From: Hyphomicrobiaceae bacterium
GTDB taxonomy: Bacteria; Pseudomonadota; Alphaproteobacteria; Rhizobiales; Hyphomicrobiaceae
Direction of reading: 5' to 3'
Length of the DNA stretch: 64,000 nt
Assembly (NCBI GenBank): GCA_041397645.1
Contig: JAWKWE010000004.1
Span: 2,728,001 to 2,792,000, forward strand
The notes under the pieces were generated by a model that was not told the origin of the DNA, did not search any database, and saw only the letters and a list, made by a program, of their open reading frames with translations. Of the stretch, positions 54,434 to 62,881 are shown in pieces. The position numbers and the translations under genes were made by a program. Position 1 is the first letter of the stretch. Each line of letters opens with the position of its first letter.

Positions 54434-55915
54434 ATGACCGGCGAATTGATCTCCTTCGAAGACCTGCTTGCAGATACGTCTGTCGAAGATATGCGCAGCG
54501 AGCTGTCTTCGGGTGGCTGTTCTTCTAGCAGCTGCGGCTCGTCAGCAGGGCCCGCGGATATGGCTCCAGAAGTCTGGGCCAAGATCAAGGACCATCCTTG
54601 CTACTCGGAAGAAGCACACCATTATTTCGCACGGATGCACGTGGCCGTCGCGCCCGCCTGCAACATTCAGTGCAATTATTGTAACCGCAAATATGATTGC
54701 GCAAACGAAAGCCGTCCTGGTGTCGTCTCCGAGAAGCTGACACCAGATCAGGCGATGCGCAAAGTCATTACCGTTGCCAACGAGGTGCCGCAGCTCTCCG
54801 TTCTCGGCATCGCGGGCCCGGGTGATGCCTGTTACGATTGGAAGAAGACCAAATCGACCTTCGATCTGGTTTCCAAGGAAATTCCCGACATCAAGCTGTG
54901 TATTTCGACCAACGGTCTGGCGCTGCCCGAGCATGTCGATGAGCTTGCCGACATGAACGTTGATCACGTCACCATCACCATCAACATGGTCGATCCCGCG
55001 ATCGGCGAAAAGATCTATCCGTGGATCTTCTACAAACACAAACGATATACGGGCCGCGAGGCCTCAGAGATTCTCCACCGCCGCCAAATGGAAGGCCTGG
55101 AGATGCTGACCAAGCGCGGGATTCTCACGAAGATCAACTCGGTGATGATCCCCGGCGTGAACGATGAGCACCTCAAGATCGTCAACGAAGAAGTCAAAAA
55201 GCGCGGCGCTTTCCTGCATAACATCATGCCGCTGATTTCCGATCCGGCGCACGGCACGCATTACGGTCTCACCGGTCAGCGCGGGCCGACCCATGCTGAG
55301 CTGAAGGCGTTGCAGGATGCCTGCGCGGGTGGGGCTAATTTGATGCGTCACTGCCGTCAGTGCCGTGCCGATGCGGTTGGCCTGCTCGGTGAGGATCGTG
55401 GACAGGAGTTCACGCTCGACCAGCTTCCCGACGAAATCTCCTACGATCCGGCCAAGCGCGAGCAGTATCGCCAGGTCGTTGCGAAGGAACGCGGTGATCA
55501 CGTCGCGGCCAAGTCGCAGGCAATCGCCGAGATCAAGTCGGTCGCAGATCGCCCGATGCTGATTGCGGTCGCCACCAAGGGCGGCGGACGCATCAACCAG
55601 CACTTCGGCCACGCCCGCGAATTCCAGATCTATGAAGCTGGCTCCGAAGGCGTCCTGTTTGTCGGCCACCGCAAGGTCGAAGACGCTTACTGTCAGGGCG
55701 GTTTCGGCGAAGACGCCACACTCGACAGCGTGATTGCAACGCTCAAGGGCGTTGACGTGGTTCTGTGCTCCAAGATTGGAGATTGCCCCAAGAAGGATCT
55801 CAAGGCGGCCGGGATTACGGTCACGGACGACTATGCCTTCGAGTACATCGAAGCGGCGATCTCTAGTTTCTACACCCAATCGGTTGAGCAGGCGCCGCAC
55901 GCCCTCACCGCTTGA
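54434..55915 (+). CDS. nifB: Nitrogenase cofactor biosynthesis protein NifB
   Basis: 493 residues from ATG 54434, preceded by GAAAGGGG. Radical-SAM enzyme that builds NifB-co, the 8Fe-9S-C core of the iron-molybdenum cofactor. N-terminal GGCSSSSCG, radical-SAM cluster motif in VAPACNIQCNYCNRKYDC (CxxxCxxC, about 72-85), SAM-binding LGIAGPGDA, and MRHCRQCRADAVGLLGEDR for an auxiliary cluster. A C-terminal NifX-like domain (about 375-480; GGGRINQHFGHAREFQIYE) is fused, as usual in proteobacteria. First gene of the nifB-fdxN-LRV-nifZ-nifT-SIR2-like run. Confidence 0.98.
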   Translation: MTGELISFEDLLADTSVEDMRSELSSGGCSSSSCGSSAGPADMAPEVWAKIKDHPCYSEEAHHYFARMHVAVAPACNIQCNYCNRKYDCANESRPGVVSEKLTPDQAMRKVITVANEVPQLSVLGIAGPGDACYDWKKTKSTFDLVSKEIPDIKLCISTNGLALPEHVDELADMNVDHVTITINMVDPAIGEKIYPWIFYKHKRYTGREASEILHRRQMEGLEMLTKRGILTKINSVMIPGVNDEHLKIVNEEVKKRGAFLHNIMPLISDPAHGTHYGLTGQRGPTHAELKALQDACAGGANLMRHCRQCRADAVGLLGEDRGQEFTLDQLPDEISYDPAKREQYRQVVAKERGDHVAAKSQAIAEIKSVADRPMLIAVATKGGGRINQHFGHAREFQIYEAGSEGVLFVGHRKVEDAYCQGGFGEDATLDSVIATLKGVDVVLCSKIGDCPKKDLKAAGITVTDDYAFEYIEAAISSFYTQSVEQAPHALTA

Positions 55916-55960
55916 TCAGAAGAACTCCGGCAAGGCGAAGTTAACTCAGGAGATTGAGCA

Positions 55961-56155
55961 ATGGCCTATAAGATTGTCGCCTCACAGTGCACCGTTTGTG
56001 GCGCGTGCGAGTTTGAGTGCCCGACAGCAGCCATCAGGATGAAGGGCGATATGTACATCATCGATGCTGCCAAGTGCGTCGAGTGCGAAGGCCATTTCGA
56101 CTCGCCCCAGTGCGCAGCTGTCTGCCCGGTGCCAGACACTTGCATTCCGGTTTGA
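55961..56155 (+). CDS. fdxN: 2[4Fe-4S] ferredoxin FdxN-type
   Basis: 64 residues with two cluster motifs: CTVCGACEFECP (first) and CVECEGHFDSPQCAAVCP (second, with the extra residues between second and third Cys typical of nif-linked ferredoxins). Probably supplies electrons to NifB or nitrogenase. Ribosome site CAGGAG lies before the ATG. Follows nifB by 45 bases. Confidence 0.95.
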   Translation: MAYKIVASQCTVCGACEFECPTAAIRMKGDMYIIDAAKCVECEGHFDSPQCAAVCPVPDTCIPV

Positions 56156-56188
56156 TGCTTCCGCGTCCCGGCAAGGAGGCGGAAAGGC

Positions 56189-56974
56189 ATGGTCGAGGAA
56201 GCGAACGAGGTTGTCGAAGCCGTTGACTGGCTGGGCCGGCCCGTATCGTGCAAGGATTGTCCTCACGACGCCATGCGCGCGCAGGAGCGGTGCGATCTCG
56301 GCCGCATCTGCGTGCGCGACCGGCGTTCCAAGCGTATCGATCGGTTCTTTGCGAACAATCCGACGCTTGCCGGACGCTATCTGAGCCATCCCTACTCGGA
56401 ATTGCGGGTGTTGGCGGCCAAGCATGCCAGCGTGTTTCTGCTGACCGCTTTGGTCAACGATCCCGAGCCCGACGTGCGGGCGATGGCTGTGTATAGGCTG
56501 CCGTACAACCGCATTTCCGCGCTTAAGAACGATCCTGACCGCAAAGTTCGGTTGGCGGCAGCTCAGCGTCTTGAGGGTGCAGATCTGGTTCAGATGCTGA
56601 ACGATCAGGACTATGCAATTCGCCGTACAGCCGTGGCACGCATCGATGCGGATCTCGTCGGACTCGCGATGAACGATATCGAACCCGAGGTGCGTCGCGT
56701 TGTTGCGCGACGTATGCCGCTCACCAAGCTGGCGCCCATGATGTTCGATGCCGATCCGCTCGTGCGTTACGAAGTGGCTCAACGTCTGGCGCCCGAACAA
56801 CTGGACATCCTCGTTCACGACGAGGACTTGCGTGTGCGCTACGCGGTTGCCGAACGCGGCAATCGGGATGCGCTCATGTATCTGAAATACGACCGCGATG
56901 AGGAAGTGCAAGCGATGGCGATCGGTCGCCTTTCTGCACTTGAAGAGGAGGGCGGCGATGGGCCTGGGGCGTGA
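56189..56974 (+). CDS. LRV (leucine-rich repeat variant) iron-sulfur protein
   Basis: 261 residues. N-terminal four-Cys cluster motif (VSCKDCPHDAMRAQERCDLG then RIC, about 20-41), which in the Azotobacter LRV protein holds a 4Fe-4S cluster, followed by about eight two-helix LRV repeats of roughly 24 residues (LSHPYSELRVLAAKHAS, VNDPEPDVRAMAVYRLP, KNDPDRKVRLAAAQRL, FDADPLVRYEVAQRL, VHDEDLRVRYAVAERG). A scaffold role in cofactor assembly is inferred from position between fdxN and nifZ. Its end overlaps nifZ by 17 bases. Confidence 0.88.
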   Translation: MVEEANEVVEAVDWLGRPVSCKDCPHDAMRAQERCDLGRICVRDRRSKRIDRFFANNPTLAGRYLSHPYSELRVLAAKHASVFLLTALVNDPEPDVRAMAVYRLPYNRISALKNDPDRKVRLAAAQRLEGADLVQMLNDQDYAIRRTAVARIDADLVGLAMNDIEPEVRRVVARRMPLTKLAPMMFDADPLVRYEVAQRLAPEQLDILVHDEDLRVRYAVAERGNRDALMYLKYDRDEEVQAMAIGRLSALEEEGGDGPGA

Positions 56975-57254
56975 GCAGGAGGTTGAGATTTTCAAGCCGC
57001 CGCTGTTTAAGCCCGGCGAGAAAGTTGTCTCTCTGAAGAACGTTCGCAACGACGGAACCCTGCGTGGGCGCGAGATCGGTGAGATCGTCGTGAAGAAAGG
57101 CGAAGTCGGGTATGTGCGCGACATCGGCACATTCCTGCAGCAGTTCTTCATTTACGCGGTGGAGTGGATCGACCGGGGAACGGTTGTCGGGATGCGCGCG
57201 AAGGAATTGCAGAGCCTGGACAGGCCGAAGCCAGCAAAAGAGGACCGCACATGA
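56958..57254 (+). CDS. nifZ: NifZ
   Basis: 98 residues from ATG 56958. Family features: PPLFKPGEKVVSLKNVRNDG, TLRGREIGEIVVKKGEVGYV and RDIGTFLQQFFIYAVEWIDR. NifZ helps mature the second P-cluster of the MoFe protein. It overlaps both neighbours (17 bases with the LRV gene, 4 with nifT), indicating tight coupling. Confidence 0.94.
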   Translation: MGLGREQEVEIFKPPLFKPGEKVVSLKNVRNDGTLRGREIGEIVVKKGEVGYVRDIGTFLQQFFIYAVEWIDRGTVVGMRAKELQSLDRPKPAKEDRT

Positions 57255-57463
57255 AGGTGATGATCAGACGAACGGACGCCGGGCTCTCCGCCTATGTTCC
57301 CAAGAAGGACTTGGAGGAGCCGATCGTCGAGGTCGAAAAGCCCGAACTGTGGGGCGGCTGGGTGAAGCTGCGCAATGGATGGACACTGGCTCTGCCGGAG
57401 TTGGCCGCAGATACACGGCTGCCGATCACTGTTGAAGCCAAGAAGCTGGCGGATGCGGCGTAA
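57251..57463 (+). CDS. nifT: NifT/FixU-family protein
   Basis: 70 residues from ATG 57251, overlapping the nifZ stop as ATGA. Family features: MKVMIRR, LSAYVPKKDLEEPIVEVEKP, WGGWVKLRNGWTLALPEL. A small nif-associated protein of unclear role. Confidence 0.92.
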   Translation: MKVMIRRTDAGLSAYVPKKDLEEPIVEVEKPELWGGWVKLRNGWTLALPELAADTRLPITVEAKKLADAA

Positions 57464-57514
57464 GCGTTTGCGCAACGAGCTATCCGTTTTGAGATCGATA
57501 CAATAGAGGCTGCC

Positions 57515-58393
57515 ATGGCGATACCTGCTCTGCGTATAACTCATACCTTGGGTCAAGAACCGAACCCGGAGACCCGTCTGGCCGACATTGGCGCCGATAT
57601 CACTGCGGGAAATCTCATTCCGTTTCTCGGGCCGGAACTGTTGGGGCTCGAAGAAGAACCCAAAGTGCCAGTAACGCCCGAGGCATTGGCGATGGAGCTG
57701 CACGCAAAGGTGCCGGTCGGTGCCATGCTGCGCGGTAACATGTGGGGAACCGCACAGTACATCGAACAACGTCGCCATCGCAAAACGCTTGTTGCCATCA
57801 TGGCCGATATCTTTAAGACGCCGGTAAAGCCTGGCGCGCTGCATCTGTGGCTCGCCCGCCAGAAGATCCCGCTTATTGTGGATACCTGGTATGATGGCGC
57901 GCTTGCGCAGGCGTTCAAGGATGCCGGCCGCACTGATTGGGCCCAGATCCAGGGTGTCACACGCGCCCTTGAGCAGCGCGACGTCTGGACGAAATGCTAC
58001 GCGCCGGACGGCAAGGAAATTTCTCCCGACGATGCCATGGCGGCGACGACCTTGATCTACAAGCCGCACGGATCGGTATCGCCGGCGAACAATTTTCTCG
58101 TGGCCGATAGCGATTATGTCGAGGTGCTGACGGAGATCGACATCCAGACGCCGCTGCCGGACGCCGTCAAGGATCGGCGCTTGGATCGCGGATTTGTGTT
58201 CATTGGATGCCGCTTCCACGACCAGATGCTGCGGACCTACGCGCGCCAGATCGCGAAGAGGTCGGGCGGACCGAAGTTCGTCGTTCTCGACTTCGAGCCG
58301 ACGCGCATGGAAGAGCGCTTTTTTGCCGAGCAGGGCATTGAGCCTATCGTCGTTCCCCTGGCTGACGCAGTGAAGGCTATTACGGCGCTCTGA
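57515..58393 (+). CDS. SIR2-like domain protein of the nif cluster
   Basis: 292 residues. The order GNLIPFLGPELLGL (NAD-pocket-like G-x-x-P-F-x-G), IPLIVDTWYDGALAQAF (the xxTxxYD strand), IYKPHGSVS (catalytic KxHG position), FVFIGCRFHDQMLRTYARQI and FVVLDFEP follows the SIR2_2 family of NAD-dependent hydrolases or deacylases. The zinc ribbon of deacetylases is absent. It is 51 bases after nifT and 320 before nifH, most likely in the nifB transcript. NAD hydrolysis or ADP-ribose chemistry is inferred, not shown. Confidence 0.72.
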   Translation: MAIPALRITHTLGQEPNPETRLADIGADITAGNLIPFLGPELLGLEEEPKVPVTPEALAMELHAKVPVGAMLRGNMWGTAQYIEQRRHRKTLVAIMADIFKTPVKPGALHLWLARQKIPLIVDTWYDGALAQAFKDAGRTDWAQIQGVTRALEQRDVWTKCYAPDGKEISPDDAMAATTLIYKPHGSVSPANNFLVADSDYVEVLTEIDIQTPLPDAVKDRRLDRGFVFIGCRFHDQMLRTYARQIAKRSGGPKFVVLDFEPTRMEERFFAEQGIEPIVVPLADAVKAITAL

Positions 58394-58520
58394 CTTCGGT
58401 TGGTAGCTCTTTACCTTGAGAGGCATTCGAGGCGGTTTTCCGTGTAGGCGGTGGCCGCCTTTTCCGTTTGTGAGGCAGCGCAAGAAACCTGCCCCCCGTC
58501 AGGCATTTAAGCCGACGAAA

Positions 58521-58536
58521 TGTCGGGTTCCCCACA
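58521..58536. promoter_or_regulatory. NifA upstream activator site for nifH
   Basis: TGT-CGGGTTCCCC-ACA matches TGT-N10-ACA, 78 bases upstream of the nifH -24 element. Confidence 0.85.
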
Positions 58537-58614
58537 CGATGTCGAAGCTGTGTTTGGCGTGTCGACTACGCGAAAAGCCACGAAAAATAAGGAAAAAACG
58601 CATTCCATCTGAGT

Positions 58615-58630
58615 TGGCACAGAGGTTGCG
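58615..58630 (+). promoter_or_regulatory. Sigma-54 promoter of nifHDKE
   Basis: TGGCAC-AGAGG-TTGCG is a full -24/-12 match. Predicted start near 58641, leaving a leader of about 71 bases. Confidence 0.93.
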
Positions 58631-58711
58631 AAGACCTTAGCAAGGCAGGTCCGTCGGACCGGCGCCGACGGTACTCCAAATCCGGTTCAAACATCCAAAG
58701 GGGAATAGCAC

Positions 58712-59608
58712 ATGGGCTCTTTGCGCCAAATCGCCTTCTACGGCAAAGGTGGCATTGGTAAGTCGACCACCTCGCAAAACACGTTGGCCGCACTCGTTGA
58801 CCTGGGTCAGAAGATCCTGATCGTCGGCTGCGATCCTAAAGCAGATTCCACCCGTCTTATCCTGAACTCGAAGGCGCAGGACACCGTTCTGCATCTTGCA
58901 GCCCAGGAAGGCTCCGTCGAGGATCTCGAACTCGAAGACGTTCTGAAGATGGGCTACAAGGGCATCAAATGCGTCGAGTCCGGCGGTCCTGAGCCGGGCG
59001 TCGGTTGCGCCGGTCGCGGCGTCATCACCTCGATCAACTTCCTTGAAGAAAACGGCGCCTATGACGATGTCGATTACGTCTCCTATGACGTTCTTGGCGA
59101 CGTCGTGTGCGGTGGCTTCGCCATGCCCATCCGCGAAAACAAGGCCCAGGAAATCTATATCGTCATGTCCGGCGAGATGATGGCGCTTTACGCCGCCAAC
59201 AACATCGCCAAGGGCATTCTGAAATACGCCAACTCCGGCGGCGTTCGTCTCGGCGGCCTCATCTGCAATGAGCGTCAGACCGACCGCGAGCTGGATCTGG
59301 TCGAGGCGCTGGCTGCACGGCTCAACTCCAAGCTCATCCACTTCGTGCCGCGCGACAACATCGTGCAGCATGCCGAGCTTCGTAAGCAGACCGTCATCCA
59401 GTATGCGCCCGACTCCAAGCAGGCTGAAGAATACCGCCAGCTCGCCAACAAGATCCATGCAAACTCGGGCCAGGGCACCATCCCGACCCCGATCACCATG
59501 GAAGAGCTGGAAGATATGCTGCTCGACTTCGGCATCATGAAGACGGACGAGCAGGCGCTTGCCGAGCTGCAGGCCAAGGAAGCCAAGGCAGCCGCAGCAG
59601 CGCAGTAA
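58712..59608 (+). CDS. nifH: Nitrogenase iron protein NifH
   Basis: 298 residues. Dinitrogenase reductase: homodimer carrying one 4Fe-4S cluster and hydrolysing ATP to pass electrons to the MoFe protein. P-loop GKGGIGKS (11-18), switch I DPKADSTR, cluster Cys in GVGCAGRG and in GDVVCGGFAMP, and the Arg in CAGRGV that is the ADP-ribosylation site in species with DraT. C-terminal Ala/Lys-rich tail. Ribosome site AAAGGGGAA precedes the ATG. Confidence 0.99.
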   Translation: MGSLRQIAFYGKGGIGKSTTSQNTLAALVDLGQKILIVGCDPKADSTRLILNSKAQDTVLHLAAQEGSVEDLELEDVLKMGYKGIKCVESGGPEPGVGCAGRGVITSINFLEENGAYDDVDYVSYDVLGDVVCGGFAMPIRENKAQEIYIVMSGEMMALYAANNIAKGILKYANSGGVRLGGLICNERQTDRELDLVEALAARLNSKLIHFVPRDNIVQHAELRKQTVIQYAPDSKQAEEYRQLANKIHANSGQGTIPTPITMEELEDMLLDFGIMKTDEQALAELQAKEAKAAAAAQ

Positions 59609-59620
59609 CTCGGGGAAGAT

Positions 59621-59660
59621 GCGGCTCAAACCGGGCTTTGAACCCGGACCTTGAAGCCGC
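59621..59660 (+). other. Hairpin between nifH and nifD
   Basis: Outer arms GCGGC/GCCGC with TCAA/TTGA, inner stem CCGGG-CTTTGAA-CCCGG. No T-run. Probably stabilises nifH mRNA ends or limits read-through so that NifH exceeds NifDK. Confidence 0.65.
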
Positions 59661-59705
59661 CCTCGGCCCTGCAACAGGCCTTTCGCTCAAGCGGAGCTCA
59701 AAGCT

Positions 59706-61178
59706 ATGGATGACTTTACAAACACTCCAGAATTCAACGAGAAGCTGATTGAGGAAGTCCTCTCGGCTTATCCCGACAAGTCGCAGAAGCGGCGCAAGAA
59801 GCATCTCGGCGTTGCCGCCGACAAGGGCACCGACGAGGAAGGTCATGCCCTGAGCGAATGCGACGTCAAATCCAACATCAAGTCGGTTCCCGGCGTGATG
59901 ACCATTCGCGGCTGCGCCTATGCCGGTTCCAAAGGTGTGGTGTGGGGTCCTGTGAAGGACATGGTCCACATCTCCCACGGCCCTGTCGGTTGCGGTCAAT
60001 ATTCGTGGTCGCAGCGGCGCAACTACTACATCGGCAAGACGGGCGTAGACAGCTTCGTCACGATGCAGTTCACGTCCGACTTCCAGGAGAAGGACATCGT
60101 CTTCGGCGGCGACAAGAAGCTCGAAAAGATCATCGATGAGATCAACGATCTGTTCCCGCTCGCTAACGGCATCACCATCCAGTCGGAATGCCCGATCGGT
60201 CTGATCGGCGACGACATCGAGGCCGTTTCGAAGAAGAAGAACAAAGAGATCAACAAGACGATCGTGCCGGTTCGCTGCGAAGGTTTCCGTGGCGTGTCGC
60301 AGTCGCTCGGCCACCACATCGCGAACGACTCAATCCGCGACTGGGTGTTCGACAAGAAAGAGAGCGACTACGTTGCCGGTCCTTACGACGTCAACGTCAT
60401 CGGCGACTACAACATCGGCGGCGACGCCTGGTCTTCGCGCATTCTGCTCGAAGAAATGGGCCTCAATGTCGTTGGTAACTGGTCGGGCGATGCGACCCTG
60501 GCCGAAATTGAACGCGCACCCAAGGCCAAGCTGAACCTCATCCATTGCTATCGGTCGATGAACTACATCTGCCGTCATATGGAAGAGAAGTACGGGATGC
60601 CGTGGGAAGAGTACAACTTCTTCGGTCCCTCGCAGATCGCAGCATCCCTGCGCAAGATTGCGGCCCGCTTCGACGACAAGATCAAGGAAGGTGCTGAGCG
60701 CGTTATCGCGAAGTACCAGCCGCTGGTCGATGCCGTCATCGCCAAGTACAAGCCGCGTCTGGAAGGCAAGACCGTGATGCTCTACGTGGGCGGCCTGCGT
60801 CCTCGTCACGTCGTCAACGCCTACGAAGATCTCGGCATGGTCATCACCGGAACCGGATACGAATTCGGCCACGGCGACGACTACCAGCGCACGGGTCACT
60901 ACGTCAAAGGCGGCACGCTCATCTATGACGACGTGACCGGCTACGAGCTCGAAAAGTTCATCGAGAAGAAGCGTCCCGACCTGGTCGGCTCCGGCATCAA
61001 GGAGAAGTACCCGGTTCAGAAGATGGGCATTCCGTTCCGTCAGATGCACTCTTGGGACTACTCGGGTCCGTACCACGGCTACGATGGCTTCGCCATCTTC
61101 GCTCGCGACATGGACTTGGCGATCAACAACCCTGTTTGGGGAATGTTCGACGCTCCCTGGAAGAAGAAGGCCGCCTAG
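59706..61178 (+). CDS. nifD: Nitrogenase MoFe protein alpha chain NifD
   Basis: 490 residues. P-cluster cysteines in RGCAYAGSKG, GPVGCGQYSWS and SECPIGLIGDD; FeMo-cofactor Cys in LIHCYRSMNYI and His in MHSWDYSGPYHGYDGFAIF. Other catalytic-pocket residues are seen in RRNYYIG and GGLRPRHV. All ligands are present, identifying a molybdenum enzyme rather than AnfD/VnfD. Second gene of the operon. Confidence 0.99.
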   Translation: MDDFTNTPEFNEKLIEEVLSAYPDKSQKRRKKHLGVAADKGTDEEGHALSECDVKSNIKSVPGVMTIRGCAYAGSKGVVWGPVKDMVHISHGPVGCGQYSWSQRRNYYIGKTGVDSFVTMQFTSDFQEKDIVFGGDKKLEKIIDEINDLFPLANGITIQSECPIGLIGDDIEAVSKKKNKEINKTIVPVRCEGFRGVSQSLGHHIANDSIRDWVFDKKESDYVAGPYDVNVIGDYNIGGDAWSSRILLEEMGLNVVGNWSGDATLAEIERAPKAKLNLIHCYRSMNYICRHMEEKYGMPWEEYNFFGPSQIAASLRKIAARFDDKIKEGAERVIAKYQPLVDAVIAKYKPRLEGKTVMLYVGGLRPRHVVNAYEDLGMVITGTGYEFGHGDDYQRTGHYVKGGTLIYDDVTGYELEKFIEKKRPDLVGSGIKEKYPVQKMGIPFRQMHSWDYSGPYHGYDGFAIFARDMDLAINNPVWGMFDAPWKKKAA

Positions 61179-61187
61179 CGGTTACGA

Positions 61188-61216
61188 CCTCTCCCCGGCG
61201 TAAAACTGGGGAGAGG
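61188..61216 (+). other. Hairpin between nifD and nifK
   Basis: Stem CCTCTCCCC / GGGGAGAGG with an 11-base loop, 10 bases after the nifD stop. A nearly identical stem lies between nifK and nifE. Confidence 0.65.
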
Positions 61217-61287
61217 GGTTTAGTGAAAATTCAACTCCCACAAGGCGCGTCCCGTATGGCGGACGGCCAACGATGGAGACTTGTCCA

Positions 61288-62826
61288 ATGCCCCAATCAG
61301 CTGAAAAGGTTCTCGACCATCGTCCTTTGTTCCGCGAGCCGGAATACCAGGAGATGCTGAAGAACAAGAAGGAAAAGTACGAAGGCGGCCATCCCGACGA
61401 GAAGGTTCAGGAGGTCTCCGACTGGACCAAGAGCTGGGAATACCGCGAAAAGAACCTCGCTCGCGAGTCGCTGTGTGTGAACCCCGCCAAGGCTTGTCAG
61501 CCGCTTGGTGCAGTGTTCGCTGCCGCCGGCTTCGAGAGGACCATGAGCTTTGTGCATGGTTCGCAGGGCTGCGTTGCGTACTATCGCTCGCATCTTTCGC
61601 GCCACTTCAAGGAACCATCCGCCGCCGTTTCCTCGTCGATGACCGAAGACGCCGCCGTGTTCGGTGGTCTCAACAACATGGTCGATGGTCTTGCGAACAC
61701 GAAGGCGCTTTATGATCCGAAGATGATCGCCGTGTCGACAACGTGCATGGCGGAAGTCATCGGCGACGACCTGCATTCCTTCATCGAGCAGGCCAAAGGC
61801 AAGGGCTCGGTGCCGCAGGAATTCGATGTGCCGTTCGCACATACGCCTGCATTCGTCGGCAGCCACGTCAATGGCTACGACAACATGGTCAAGGGCATCC
61901 TTGAGCACTTCTGGAAGGGCAAGCCCCGCACGGAAGGCACCAAGATCAACATCATTCCGGGCTTCGACGGCTACTGCGTCGGCAACAACCGCGAGCTGAA
62001 GCGTCTCCTCGACCTGATGGGTGTGGAATACACGCTGATCTCGGATGCGTCCGACAACTACGATACGCCGTCGGACGGTGAGTACCGCATGTACGATGGC
62101 GGCACCACGCTGGAAGAATGCAAGGATGGCATCAACGCCAAGGCGACATTGTCGTTGCAGGCCTACTGCACGCCGAAGACACTTGAGTTTGTCGAAAGCA
62201 TCGGCCAGCAGACGGCAACCTTCCATTATCCGATGGGCGTCCAGGCTACCGACGAATTCCTGATGAAGGTGTCGGAGCTGACCGGCAAGGAGATCCCTGA
62301 GTCGATCCGCATGGAGCGCGGCCGTCTCATCGACGCGATTGCAGACAGCCAGTCTTGGCTGCACGGCAAGACATACGCCGTCTACGGCGATCCCGACTTC
62401 GTCTACGCCATGGCGCGTTTCATTCTTGAGACGGGTGGTGAGCCGATCCACTGCCTGGCCACGAACGGCAACAAGGAGTGGGAAGCAGAAATGAAGGCGC
62501 TGCTCGCGTCTTCGCCATTCGGCAAGAACTGCCAGGTATGGGCCGGCAAGGATCTGTGGCACATGCGTTCGCTGCTCGCCACGGAGCCCGCTGACTTCAT
62601 CATCGGCAACTCCTACGGCAAATACCTTGAGCGCGACCTGAAGATTCCGCTCATCCGCCTGACGTTCCCGATCTTCGATCGTCATCATCATCACCGCTTC
62701 CCGACCTGGGGATACCAGGGCGCGCTGCGTGTGCTGGTGACGCTGCTCGACAAGATCATGGACGTGATGGATGTCGACACGAACGATCCCGGCGTAACCG
62801 ACTTCTCGTTCGATCTGACTAGGTAA
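61288..62826 (+). CDS. nifK: Nitrogenase MoFe protein beta chain NifK
   Basis: 512 residues from ATG 61288 (MPQSAEKVLDHRPLF), the usual NifK N-terminus; GGAGAC lies upstream, while the in-frame ATG at 61273 lacks a site. P-cluster cysteines in NPAKACQPLGA, VHGSQGCVAYYR and STTCMAEVIGDD. The EPEYQEML start and RHHHHRFPTWGYQGALRVLV near the end are typical. Third gene of the operon. Confidence 0.99.
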   Translation: MPQSAEKVLDHRPLFREPEYQEMLKNKKEKYEGGHPDEKVQEVSDWTKSWEYREKNLARESLCVNPAKACQPLGAVFAAAGFERTMSFVHGSQGCVAYYRSHLSRHFKEPSAAVSSSMTEDAAVFGGLNNMVDGLANTKALYDPKMIAVSTTCMAEVIGDDLHSFIEQAKGKGSVPQEFDVPFAHTPAFVGSHVNGYDNMVKGILEHFWKGKPRTEGTKINIIPGFDGYCVGNNRELKRLLDLMGVEYTLISDASDNYDTPSDGEYRMYDGGTTLEECKDGINAKATLSLQAYCTPKTLEFVESIGQQTATFHYPMGVQATDEFLMKVSELTGKEIPESIRMERGRLIDAIADSQSWLHGKTYAVYGDPDFVYAMARFILETGGEPIHCLATNGNKEWEAEMKALLASSPFGKNCQVWAGKDLWHMRSLLATEPADFIIGNSYGKYLERDLKIPLIRLTFPIFDRHHHHRFPTWGYQGALRVLVTLLDKIMDVMDVDTNDPGVTDFSFDLTR

Positions 62827-62833
62827 AACCAAT

Positions 62834-62861
62834 CCCTCTCTCCGCTTTTGCGGGGAGAGGG
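62834..62861 (+). other. Hairpin between nifK and nifE
   Basis: 12-bp stem CCCTCTCTCCGC / GCGGGGAGAGGG (one T-G pair) with a TTTT loop. It shares the CCTCTC/GAGAGG stem with the nifD-nifK hairpin, as if copied. Confidence 0.65.
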
Positions 62862-62881
62862 AAACTCCCTGGAGGTCCGGC

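Larger units (their letters stand above)
58394..58711 (+). promoter_or_regulatory. nifH upstream regulatory region
   Basis: No gene; it holds the NifA site at 58521-58536 and the -24/-12 promoter at 58615-58630, followed by a 70-base leader. Confidence 0.8.
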
